This document shows positions 1 to 6,360 of a stretch of 9,436 nt of DNA, in pieces. The notes under the pieces are model-generated. The model did not search any database and had not been told where the DNA came from. It worked only from the letters and a program-made list of their open reading frames with translations. The stretch is from positions 1-9,436 of the forward strand of contig WFYP01000006.1 in assembly GCA_015490055.1 (NCBI GenBank). Reading direction: 5' to 3'. Positions within the stretch are counted from its first letter, which is position 1, and every line of letters begins with the position of its first letter. This DNA is from Nitratifractor sp. (GTDB taxonomy: Bacteria > Campylobacterota > Campylobacteria > Campylobacterales > Sulfurovaceae). The translations under genes were made by a program, and so were the position numbers.

Positions 1-897
1 ATTAATATATAATTTATTCTCAAACCCATTACGGCTTAATGGGTATATTAAAGTATTATTAATGTAGGTTAATTCTGCTCCATAATGCTTTTTATACTTC
101 AAATTATACTTTTTACTATAACTATCTTTATCTTTAAAGTACCCTGCTCTAATTTGCAAAAAAGAGTCTTTTGAATCTGCTAATCTATAAGTAGCATATA
201 TACCAACACCTCTATTTAACCTAATTTGTGGGTCTATCTCTAAATCTTGATTTTTAGCAATAGCCCAAAAAAATGGTTGGGAATATTGAAAGCCTTCATC
301 ATTAGTATAAGCAAATGAAGGCATTAAAAACCCTGTTTTTCTCTCATGAGATAGAGGTAAATATAGATACGGAAAGTAAAAAACTGGAAACTCTTTAATA
401 TAAGCTATTGCATTATTTATTCTAAGCTCTTTACTTTTTGTATCATATGTCGCCTTGCTAAAGCCAATAGACCAATCTGGATTATCAACATCACAACTAG
501 AAAATAGTGCATTTTGTAATTTAATATTATTATTTTGCTTTTGTGCATCTTTAGCAACAAACCAAACATTCTCTTTATTTAAAAGAAAAAAGTCTTTAAA
601 TACAATTTTATTATCATCTAAATTTATACGAAGTGTTTTAGCATTTACTCTCTTGCCATCTTTGCTAATTATAACAACATTATCGCGAAGTATTAATACT
701 TTACTCTTTTCATCATATTTCCCACTTTTAGCTTTAAGTATATCGCCATCATAAACTACAACCACGCCACCAGAAATATCTGCTTTATCCTCATTCTGAG
801 TAACACTATTTGCATAAACTTCTACATCTTTATACTCATCTGCCAATAGTAAGCCACTAAGTAAAACTGATAATAAAAGAGTTTTAGACTTAAGCAT
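1..897 (-). CDS. lptD: LPS-assembly outer-membrane protein LptD, N-terminal 299 residues (cut by window edge)
   Basis: LptD is the beta-barrel that, with LptE, inserts lipopolysaccharide into the outer leaflet of the outer membrane. The frame is open from an ATG at 897 to the window edge with no stop, so the gene continues leftward. Residues 1–19 form a signal peptide ending LLLA before DEYKD. Residues ~25–130 are beta-rich and fit the periplasmic OstA/LptA-like domain, with repeated short strands such as ISGGVVVVYDGD. Next come C135 and PDWSI (140–144), then the strongly LptD-like stretch FPVFYFPYLYLPLSHERKTG (170–189) followed by FLMPSF at the start of the barrel. LptD proteins are usually about 700 residues or more, so roughly the first 40% is present. 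The start overlaps the end of the upstream RDD gene by 8 bp, indicating translational coupling in a purD–RDD–lptD operon. Confidence 0.93.
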   Translation of the reverse strand, partial: MLKSKTLLLSVLLSGLLLADEYKDVEVYANSVTQNEDKADISGGVVVVYDGDILKAKSGKYDEKSKVLILRDNVVIISKDGKRVNAKTLRINLDDNKIVFKDFFLLNKENVWFVAKDAQKQNNNIKLQNALFSSCDVDNPDWSIGFSKATYDTKSKELRINNAIAYIKEFPVFYFPYLYLPLSHERKTGFLMPSFAYTNDEGFQYSQPFFWAIAKNQDLEIDPQIRLNRGVGIYATYRLADSKDSFLQIRAGYFKDKDSYSKKYNLKYKKHYGAELTYINNTLIYPLSRNGFENKLYIN

Positions 898-1333
898 TTA
901 TCACCACACTGTGTGCTAATTTATCTTGCAAAGTCTGCCGTTTAGAATTTACAAAAGCAAAAATAAATGTAAAATAGAAAAACATTTCTCCAACCGTTCT
1001 AACTACAGCTCTAACAAATGCCATTTTCCAAGAGAGCAATTTTCCATTCTCTTCATTTACTACCTTAATCTTCATAAGATATTTACCCATCGTCGCCCCA
1101 TTATTGGCAATAAACAAAGTATGATAAGTAACTTCTATAATTAAAAAGACCCAAATATGTTCCTGAAGAAAAATTATATTACTTATAACATCTGTAGAAT
1201 AAGATAACTGTTTATAAAAAATAATATAAAATAGTGTCGATGTAATTATATTATCAATCACAAATGCTACAAATCTTCTGCCAATAGTAGCCAAATTAGA
1301 TAAATCCTGCCCTTGCAAACTCTTATGTTCCAA
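890..1333 (-). CDS. RDD family integral membrane protein
   Basis: This 147-residue inner-membrane protein has the family hallmarks. IGRRFVAFVIDNIITS (17–32) carries the Arg and Asp that name the family, NGATMGKYLMKIKVV (78–92) follows the second helix, and RQTLQDKLAHSVVI (132–145) closes the domain. Three hydrophobic spans lie at about 21–40, 52–76 and 104–129. The biochemical role of such small RDD proteins is not settled; some are linked to transport, and I assign no substrate. The start is TTG at 1333, preceded by AGGGG with 5 nt spacing; no in-frame ATG lies close by, and the next Met is well inside the domain. It begins 8 nt after the purD stop and its end overlaps the lptD start by 8 bp, so it sits in the middle of a coupled operon. 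A role beside LptD is suggested only by position. Confidence 0.88.
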   Translation of the reverse strand: MEHKSLQGQDLSNLATIGRRFVAFVIDNIITSTLFYIIFYKQLSYSTDVISNIIFLQEHIWVFLIIEVTYHTLFIANNGATMGKYLMKIKVVNEENGKLLSWKMAFVRAVVRTVGEMFFYFTFIFAFVNSKRQTLQDKLAHSVVINA

Positions 1334-1338
1334 AACTA

Positions 1339-1343
1339 CCCCT
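1339..1343 (-). promoter_or_regulatory. Ribosome binding site for the TTG-started RDD gene
   Basis: AGGGG on the minus strand begins inside the purD stop codon region and lies 5 nt before TTG at 1333. It supports the non-ATG start. Confidence 0.5.
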
Positions 1344-2619
1344 ACTGCTTAAGTGCCTGATACGCAATATCGGTTCTACACTTCTTACCAATAAAATGCA
1401 CCTGTCCTACTAACATATATGCTCTATCTCTAGCCTCTTGAATGCTTTTTCCTAAGCCAACACAAACAAGCACTCTACCACCAGTTGCCATTAACTTACC
1501 ATCTTCATCTCTACTAACCCCTGCATATGCAATGTATGAGTTATTCTTTAAATCCTCATGCACAATATCATCTACAATAATCTCTGCTGGAGTGCTACTT
1601 TTATACGGATAATTCTCACTAGCGAGTACAACACCAACTGCGTAAGTATCTTTTTTAAATCTTACATCTGCATTTTTCAAATCGCCAGTTGCAGCTTTGT
1701 ATAGCATATCACTAACAGGCGATTCAAACAGTGCCATAAGCTCTTCACACTCTGGGTCGCCAAAACGAACATTGTACTCTAAAATAATAGGCTCGCCATT
1801 TACAACCATAACACCAATAAAGAGTACACCAGTAAATGGCATACCATCTTCATCTAGCCCTTTAAGTGTTGGCTTAATTACTCTATCTTCTATCTTTTGA
1901 TACAGCTCGTCATTAACAAGTGGAGTTGGCACATACGCCCCCATACCACCAGTATTGGGTCCTTCGTCATTATCTAGCAATCTCTTATGGTCTTGTGCCG
2001 CAGGTAAAACTACATAATCTTTACCATCGCAAACCGCAAATACAGAAAGCTCATACCCATCTAAAAACTCTTCTATAATAACGTTAGAGCCAGCATCGCC
2101 AAAGCTCTCGCCACTTAGCATACCCTTAGTTGCCTCTATAGCCTCTTCGTGACTTTTTGCAATTATAACACCCTTACCAGCACAAAGCCCATCTGCCTTA
2201 ACAACAATAGGTGCACTCATAGTTTTTATAAATTCAGTAGCTTCATCTAAGCTAGATGTCTCAATATACTTAGCCGTTGGCACACCATACTTCTGTAGGC
2301 AGTTTTTCATAAACACTTTAGAACCCTCTAACTGAGCCGCCGCCTTACTAGGACCAAAAATAGTAAGCCCCTGCTCTTTAAACACATCTACAATACCATT
2401 TACAAGCGGGTCTTCAGGACCAACAACCGTTAAATCAATTCCATTATCCTTAACAAAAGTAGCCAACTCGTTAAAATCACTTATTGCAATATTCTCCCCA
2501 AGCTCATCAGTAGCCCCATTACCAGGTGCAAAATATATCTTATCTACATTCTCATCTTTTGTAAGAGCATACCCAATAGAGTACTCACGCCCCCCACTAC
2601 CAATAATCAAAACATCCAT
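1342..2619 (-). CDS. purD: Phosphoribosylamine–glycine ligase (GAR synthetase)
   Basis: PurD joins glycine to 5-phosphoribosylamine with ATP, the second step of de novo purine synthesis, in the cytosol. The protein is 425 residues, the usual length. Numbering from the tandem-ATG first codon: an N-terminal Rossmann-like fold opens with VLIIGSGGRE (4–13), GPEDPLV lies at 68–74, and the ATP-grasp domain includes VVKADGLCAGKGVIIA (140–155), QDHKR (210–214), GPNTGGMGAY (221–230) and the metal-binding NVRFGDPE (284–291). The second of two tandem ATGs (2619) is chosen because GGAG at 2625–2628 is 5 nt from it but only 2 nt from the first (2622). It is the first gene of the purD–RDD–lptD string, with a good −10 box just upstream. 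Glycine-rich loop and catalytic regions look intact. Confidence 0.97.
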   Translation of the reverse strand: MDVLIIGSGGREYSIGYALTKDENVDKIYFAPGNGATDELGENIAISDFNELATFVKDNGIDLTVVGPEDPLVNGIVDVFKEQGLTIFGPSKAAAQLEGSKVFMKNCLQKYGVPTAKYIETSSLDEATEFIKTMSAPIVVKADGLCAGKGVIIAKSHEEAIEATKGMLSGESFGDAGSNVIIEEFLDGYELSVFAVCDGKDYVVLPAAQDHKRLLDNDEGPNTGGMGAYVPTPLVNDELYQKIEDRVIKPTLKGLDEDGMPFTGVLFIGVMVVNGEPIILEYNVRFGDPECEELMALFESPVSDMLYKAATGDLKNADVRFKKDTYAVGVVLASENYPYKSSTPAEIIVDDIVHEDLKNNSYIAYAGVSRDEDGKLMATGGRVLVCVGLGKSIQEARDRAYMLVGQVHFIGKKCRTDIAYQALKQ

Positions 2620-2624
2620 CATAA

Positions 2625-2628
2625 CTCC
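2625..2628 (-). promoter_or_regulatory. Shine–Dalgarno GGAG deciding the purD start
   Basis: GGAG is followed by TT and two tandem ATG codons. Spacing of 5 nt favours the second ATG (2619) over the first (2622); initiation at either adds only one Met. Confidence 0.5.
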
Positions 2629-2647
2629 ATACTCTTTTATTTTAGAA

Positions 2648-2656
2648 ATTATAACA
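2648..2656 (-). promoter_or_regulatory. Extended −10 promoter for the purD operon
   Basis: TGTTATAAT on the minus strand is a consensus extended −10 (TGn plus TATAAT). No convincing −35 hexamer is seen 16–18 nt upstream, which is normal for Campylobacterota sigma-70 promoters. Transcription would start near 2641, giving a leader of about 20 nt that contains the GGAG site. Confidence 0.5.
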
Positions 2657-2705
2657 ATTCTACCCTTCTAATTAGGCTAAATATAACAAAAAGATTAACC
2701 AACCC

Positions 2706-2731
2706 GTAGGGGCAATCCCTTATGGTTGCCC
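2706..2731 (+). repeat. REP-like palindrome, copy A
   Basis: A 26-bp unit starting GTAGGGG and ending TTGCCC. The arms GGGCAA and TTGCCC pair and extend through CC/GG with one bulged T around a CTTAT loop. It is the most divergent of the three copies, but keeps the length, the 5' GTAG and the palindrome. GTAG followed by a hairpin is the signature of REP elements mobilised by REP-associated tyrosine transposases. Confidence 0.7.
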
Positions 2732-2828
2732 ATTAACCTAAACCACCTAGAAACAATCAACTCCAATAAAACAATACAAACACAACATATAAAATTGTTA
2801 GCAAACATTCACAGCCATTTAAACTAAC

Positions 2829-2854
2829 GGGACGACACACAGGTCGTCCCCTAC
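2829..2854 (-). repeat. REP-like palindrome, copy B (inverted)
   Basis: Read on the minus strand, this is GTAG then a perfect 8-bp stem GGGACGAC / GTCGTCCC around loop CTGTGT. It matches copy C except for three stem positions per arm, and these change in a compensating way (ACG/CGT here, CAG/CTG in C). Pairing is therefore conserved while sequence changes. The inverted orientation relative to A and C is the usual BIME arrangement. Confidence 0.75.
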
Positions 2855-2884
2855 AAGTGCCAACAATCAAAAAAGTTCCACTCC

Positions 2885-2910
2885 GTAGGGGCAGACCTGT
2901 GTGTCTGCCC
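2885..2910 (+). repeat. REP-like palindrome, copy C
   Basis: GTAG then a perfect 8-bp stem GGGCAGAC / GTCTGCCC around loop CTGTGT, the same loop as copy B. It lies 62 bp from the end of the HNH gene. Confidence 0.75.
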
Positions 2911-2972
2911 GCAAACTTAAACTGCATACGAATCAAAAAATGCCCATATGATAAACTTCATAAATATACAGA

Positions 2973-3887
2973 TTAAAATAATCCAAGCTCACTAGATATA
3001 TCCTTAACAAGCTTAGAAAGCGGTCGCTTCCCTATCTCATCATCACTCACATATCCACCACTTATAAGCCGTTGTAAATCTTCTCTATTTTTAAAAAGTG
3101 TTCCCTCATACTTAGTTAATAATTCATCTAAATAACTTTCGTTATAAATTGCTTCTTTTTGTATAAGCTCTAATACTATATCCTTATGGTTTTCATAAAG
3201 CTGTTCTAAATTAAAAACTTTTTTAGAATTTTCTACTTTTTTATCTTCTGTCTTTATCTCTATATTAAATCCATCTAAAGAGTGATAAAATTTACAATCT
3301 TCAATTTTTAAACTAAATTTTGCCTTTTTGTCAAAACTTTCATAATATGGGTGCAATATATCTATCTTTTTAGATGACTTTCTTTGATTACAAGTAGTAC
3401 AAGATGGAATTAAATTATATAAACAAACCGCCAAATAAGGATAGGTAGATTTATCATAAAAGTGGTCAAGTTGTGCAGTAGCATTCTCTTTATTACTTTT
3501 TGTAAAATTAAATATATAATTTCTGTTACAGTATAAACAAGTTGATACTCCTAACTTCTTAATAAAACTTGGCTTATTAAACCTTGCATACAATGTAAAA
3601 AAATAATCTTTTTCCTTCTTAGATAGCTTGGTAAACTCCTTGTTAAAGTCTATAAAACCAATTAAACTATCAATATACTCTTTACCAGATAAGATAAGCT
3701 TCTCAAAATTAATATTTTCGTCAAATTTTCTTAACTTTTTTAAAAGAAGTCTGTCAATATCTCTTTTAGTAACACTAAAAACTGTTTTTTTATCTTTTCT
3801 CTTTACAAGTTTTCCATCTTTAAATATATTATCAATTAGTTTAACAAAATGCTCTTCAATGTCTTTTGTAATATTAACTTTTATCAT
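2973..3887 (-). CDS. ptuB: HNH endonuclease of a Septu-type defence module (PtuB-like)
   Basis: This 304-residue protein has a zinc-ribbon HNH nuclease core. CLYC (C117, C120) is followed by NRNY, then the catalytic LDHF motif (D141, H142), YDKSTYPYLAVCLYNLIPSC with N158, and a second knuckle CTTCNQRK (C163, C166, N167, K170). In Septu, PtuB is the DNA-cutting effector held and licensed by the ATPase PtuA; the same pair is the effector of some retrons. The start ATG (3887) lies inside the end of the ATPase gene with a 14-bp overlap and a GAG about 7 nt upstream, so the two are translationally coupled. The N-terminal ~110 residues are lysine-rich and helical, and the C-terminal ~130 residues are unassigned. 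All zinc and catalytic residues are present, so it looks functional. The HNH call is firm; the Septu label rests on the neighbour. Confidence 0.87.
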   Translation of the reverse strand: MIKVNITKDIEEHFVKLIDNIFKDGKLVKRKDKKTVFSVTKRDIDRLLLKKLRKFDENINFEKLILSGKEYIDSLIGFIDFNKEFTKLSKKEKDYFFTLYARFNKPSFIKKLGVSTCLYCNRNYIFNFTKSNKENATAQLDHFYDKSTYPYLAVCLYNLIPSCTTCNQRKSSKKIDILHPYYESFDKKAKFSLKIEDCKFYHSLDGFNIEIKTEDKKVENSKKVFNLEQLYENHKDIVLELIQKEAIYNESYLDELLTKYEGTLFKNREDLQRLISGGYVSDDEIGKRPLSKLVKDISSELGLF

Positions 3888-5454
3888 TTTCTAACTCATC
3901 AAGTCGTTTTTGCATCTCTTTCATACTCTTCTTTATAACATCTATCTCATCTACTTTTTTAAGCCTCTTACTATCCAACATCCGTTGCAACTGATTTTTA
4001 ACAATAGGCTCACCGATAATAGAAATAATCTGCTCACAATATTTTAACTCCTTCTTATCTAACTTTTCTTTGTTTAAAAGTTTTATAACCCCATCTATCT
4101 TACTCTTTGCAAACTCTCCCAATAAACCATCTTCCATAAAAAAGCTATCGCTTAATAGGGTGTGGATATTTGCTCCAAAAGTTTGCTTTTTATCTTTTAA
4201 TCCATCAACAACTTTACAGTTTCCTTTTTCGTCTTTGTCTAGGAAGATTATGTTTTGTTTTGGAATGTCGGATAGGAGGAATGGAGAGTGGGAACTAAAA
4301 ATAAAATGATTATTACCTTCCATTTTTTCTAAAAGATTATATACTTCGCTGATATATTTTTTTTGCCAATCAGGATGTAAAGAAATTTCAGGTTCGTCAA
4401 ATAAGAAAATTTTATTACTATGATTTATACTATAAAAATAAATATTTAATAATTGTCCAAAAAGAACTTTTTCTCCATGACTTAAATTGTTGTAATTTCT
4501 ATCTTTTTCATCTATTAAATAAAATTCAAATAAATGATTATAGCCACCTTCCCTTGCGTACATTTTTTTATCTTCTTCTGTTAAGTCATTTATGTATTTA
4601 TTATCAATAGGTCTATAATACAAATTAGATATTTTTGATATATTTGTATCATTAATTATTTGTTGTAATTTCTCCTTATCTTTAATAATATTCAATTCAG
4701 GTTCTCTACCATGTTTTCTTAAATATTCAATAATTAAGATTTGATGTTCAATATCAGATAATTTCATAAAATAGTCTTCAATTTCTTGTCTATGTTTCGA
4801 AGTATAACTTATATTACTACCAATTAATTTTTCTGGAGATTTTACCTCAATAGTTATTCTATTAGGTAAATACATAAATGTTGATAATTCAAACGATGAA
4901 TCAATCTTTCCAAGTTCAGCAACAAGTAAATTTACTATAATTTCTCTTGATGTATCAACTCCCATATAATTAATAAAAGCTTGTTTATATCTTTTAAAAC
5001 TTGAAAGCTTAGTTGCTCCTGTATCAATAGGCAAACCACTATGTTCTACTCTATCAATATATATAATTAAATCCTTAAAATTATCAACTTTTTGGATACT
5101 TGTTTTTATCTCTGTATCAGAAACATAAAATCTTTCATCTTCACTTTGGTAAACTAAAATAAAATTTGTTTCATCAAAAAAACTTTTTACTCCACAATTA
5201 ATAATAGCATTTAAAACACTACTCTTCCCACTCCCGTTCTTCCCAACTATAGCCGTAACATTAATATTTTCACCAAAAAAATCTTTGATATATTCATCAT
5301 CTTTTTTTTCAATAATCTCTAATTTACAATCATCTTTTAACTTACCATCTTCACCATACTCATCATAAAACTTACACTCAAACCGAGGCGAAAAATTAAA
5401 CCCCTGCTTATGTATATTCTTATAATCTTCTACCCACAAATAGACTAATTCCAT
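3874..5454 (-). CDS. ptuA: ABC-type AAA ATPase of a Septu-type defence module (PtuA-like)
   Basis: A 526-residue cytosolic ATPase of the SMC/ABC-like (AAA_21/OLD-related) group. It shows Walker A GKNGSGKSS (71–79), the ABC signature LSHGE (324–328), Walker B with its catalytic acid in KIFLFDEPE (348–355) followed by ISLHPDW, and the switch histidine in SSHSPFLLSDIP (387–398). The segment QTFGANIHTLLSDSFF (424–439) followed by EDGLLGEFAKSKI is, from my knowledge of the family, typical of PtuA-like ATPases. The insert between Walker A and the signature (~90–320) is large and variable. The C-terminus (~495–526) is a charged coiled coil that also spans the ptuB start. PtuA forms an oligomer that binds PtuB and senses phage; no reverse transcriptase or other third gene is present. 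AAGG lies 7 nt before the ATG, and the leader is nearly the same as that of the 133-residue gene upstream. Confidence 0.88.
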   Translation of the reverse strand: MELVYLWVEDYKNIHKQGFNFSPRFECKFYDEYGEDGKLKDDCKLEIIEKKDDEYIKDFFGENINVTAIVGKNGSGKSSVLNAIINCGVKSFFDETNFILVYQSEDERFYVSDTEIKTSIQKVDNFKDLIIYIDRVEHSGLPIDTGATKLSSFKRYKQAFINYMGVDTSREIIVNLLVAELGKIDSSFELSTFMYLPNRITIEVKSPEKLIGSNISYTSKHRQEIEDYFMKLSDIEHQILIIEYLRKHGREPELNIIKDKEKLQQIINDTNISKISNLYYRPIDNKYINDLTEEDKKMYAREGGYNHLFEFYLIDEKDRNYNNLSHGEKVLFGQLLNIYFYSINHSNKIFLFDEPEISLHPDWQKKYISEVYNLLEKMEGNNHFIFSSHSPFLLSDIPKQNIIFLDKDEKGNCKVVDGLKDKKQTFGANIHTLLSDSFFMEDGLLGEFAKSKIDGVIKLLNKEKLDKKELKYCEQIISIIGEPIVKNQLQRMLDSKRLKKVDEIDVIKKSMKEMQKRLDELENDKS

Positions 5455-5469
5455 TACACAACCTTTTTT
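5452..5469 (-). repeat. 18-bp direct repeat spanning the ptuA start and ribosome site, copy 1
   Basis: On the minus strand, six A's, GGTTGTGTA and the start ATG. The same 18 bases occur at 6184–6201 at the start of the 133-residue gene. Both copies are preceded by AAGTTAA-type sequence and TGTTATAA. Confidence 0.7.
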
Positions 5470-5474
5470 TAACT

Positions 5475-5483
5475 TTTATAACA
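5475..5483 (-). promoter_or_regulatory. Possible extended −10 promoter for ptuAB
   Basis: TGTTATAAA on the minus strand lies between the broken toxin gene and ptuA, leaving a leader of about 14 nt with AAGG. There is no clear −35. It would let ptuAB be transcribed independently of the toxin–antitoxin pair. Confidence 0.38.
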
Positions 5484-5495
5484 CAACTTACCAAA

Positions 5496-5782
5496 TCAAC
5501 ACCCTCTATTTCTTCTATCGTAATCGTCATGGCTACATACACATACTAAATAAGCGGTATCATCTTCTACATTTAGCAATATTCTGTATTGTGTATTTAA
5601 AACTCTAATAGAGTATCGGTTTTATCTTTTTTGCAACTCATTTTTTTATAATACAAGGCTTTGTTGTTTGGATCTGATATAAATAGTTCTAAAGTTTTCT
5701 CTATATCTTTTAAAGAGAGTATATGCTTTTTGGTTATAAATTTTTGAGTTCGCAGAAATTGTGAAGTTTTAACTATCTGCAT
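5496..5782 (-). pseudogene. RelE/YafQ-like toxin gene broken by a one-base frameshift
   Basis: The intact frame from ATG 5782 gives MQIVKTSQFLRTQKFITKKH and a helical first half, then runs into a premature stop at 5597 with a meaningless tail (DTLLEF). Moving one base at 5618–5623 restores a good ending, RYSIRVLNTQYRILLNVEDD followed by TAYLVCVCSHDDYDR, to a TGA at 5496. Adding one A to the AAAA run at 5620–5623 would give KNRYSIRV and a 95-residue protein. That is the normal size for RelE/YafQ-type ribosome-dependent mRNA interferases, with the usual R…D…H..Y ending. The start is 2 nt after the stop of the 133-residue gene, a typical antitoxin–toxin spacing. It is either an inactivated toxin, a homopolymer sequencing error, or a gene read by slippage. 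Confidence 0.8.
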
Positions 5783-5784
5783 AT

Positions 5785-6186
5785 TTAAGCTATTTTTTGA
5801 TTTTTAAGAACTCTTATCTCTAATTGTCCCATTCTGTCCATGTAAATATTTAAATTTGTTAAAAGCTCTTCGGTTTGTTCATATAATTTTTCAAACAATA
5901 CATCTTTACTCTTTAACTCATTTAATCTTTTTTTAAATAGTGTTAAATCATCTATCTCTTTTAAAATATTGTCGTAAAATTCATCTAAATTGGCAATAGG
6001 TAGTATTTGCATTTCATCTAGCTCTAAAGATAGCCTCTCTAGCTCTATACTTTGATTATGGAATTTGTTTAATATAAGTTGAATAATATCCTCAAACAGT
6101 TTACGAGGTGCACTGTTTAATGCCTCTTTAGCAACATTAGTAAAATCGATTAAATCAACAAAACTACTACCCATTTTTGCAGTCAT
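5785..6186 (-). CDS. Helical protein of unknown function in antitoxin position
   Basis: This 133-residue protein is not one I recognise. It is acidic to neutral, rich in Leu, Glu and Lys, and almost entirely helical, with a likely coiled coil from ~40 to ~128. It has no Cys, no signal peptide and no membrane span. Its stop is 2 nt before the ATG of the RelE/YafQ-like toxin remnant, and it has its own consensus promoter, so by position it is the cognate antitoxin. It is longer than most such antitoxins (70–100 residues), and I see no ribbon-helix-helix, Xre or AbrB signature, so that role is inferred. The first ATG (6186) is preferred over the Met at codon 5 because AAGG lies 7 nt upstream of it. 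The frame is intact even though the toxin is broken. Confidence 0.75.
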   Translation of the reverse strand: MTAKMGSSFVDLIDFTNVAKEALNSAPRKLFEDIIQLILNKFHNQSIELERLSLELDEMQILPIANLDEFYDNILKEIDDLTLFKKRLNELKSKDVLFEKLYEQTEELLTNLNIYMDRMGQLEIRVLKNQKIA

Positions 6187-6201
6187 TACACAACCTTTTT
6201 T
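6184..6201 (-). repeat. 18-bp direct repeat spanning a start codon and ribosome site, copy 2
   Basis: Identical to 5452–5469 and in the same position relative to the gene it starts. The copies are 732 bp apart, and the toxin–antitoxin pair lies exactly between them. Confidence 0.7.
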
Positions 6202-6217
6202 ATTAACTTATGTAGTT

Positions 6218-6226
6218 ATTATAACA
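6218..6226 (-). promoter_or_regulatory. Extended −10 promoter for the toxin–antitoxin-like pair
   Basis: TGTTATAAT on the minus strand is the same nonamer as in front of purD. The start of transcription would be near 6211, with a leader of about 25 nt. The bases around it are AT-rich, and no clear −35 is seen. Confidence 0.5.
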
Positions 6227-6252
6227 TAAAATTTGAAGAATAAATAGAGGTA

Positions 6253-6355
6253 ATTAGACTACTTGCAAAACTCTATATTTTGTAGATATTGTTTAGTAAA
6301 ATATGGTGCATAATAGACGATAGATACATTTATAGAGTTTTGCAAGAAGTTTAAT
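6253..6355. mobile_element. MITE-like element with 25-bp terminal inverted repeats
   Basis: The ends 6253–6277 and 6331–6355 are inverted copies matching at 23 of 25 positions, sharing the core CTTGCAAAACTCTATA. Pairing continues more loosely inward (7 of the next ~10). The 53-bp centre codes for nothing. TTGCAAAAC-type ends occur on several insertion-sequence families, so this may be a non-autonomous derivative. I see no clear target-site duplication and no transposase in the window. It lies directly between the promoter of the 133-residue gene and the GC-rich block. A large hairpin with another role, such as termination, is the alternative. Confidence 0.55.
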
Positions 6356-6360
6356 AAACC

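Larger units (their letters stand above)
2657..2972. other. Gene-free spacer between the Septu-like module and purD
   Basis: No protein gene of plausible quality is visible here on either strand. The stretch is AT-rich and, between the repeats, the + strand is notably poor in G (for example 2740–2820). Its main content is three REP-like hairpins, listed separately. No classical U-tract terminator is seen after ptuB; the hairpins may slow or end transcription from that side, but this is only inferred. Confidence 0.6.

Noticed and set aside
455..754. A 99-codon + strand frame, hydrophobic and serine/leucine rich.
   Set aside because: It lies opposite the lptD reading frame, which has a signal peptide and family motifs. 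It is an antisense shadow.
5597..5782. Taking the 61-residue frame as a complete small protein.
   Set aside because: Its last residues are unlike any toxin, and the next frame continues the RelE/YafQ fold exactly where it breaks. It is better described as a frameshifted gene.
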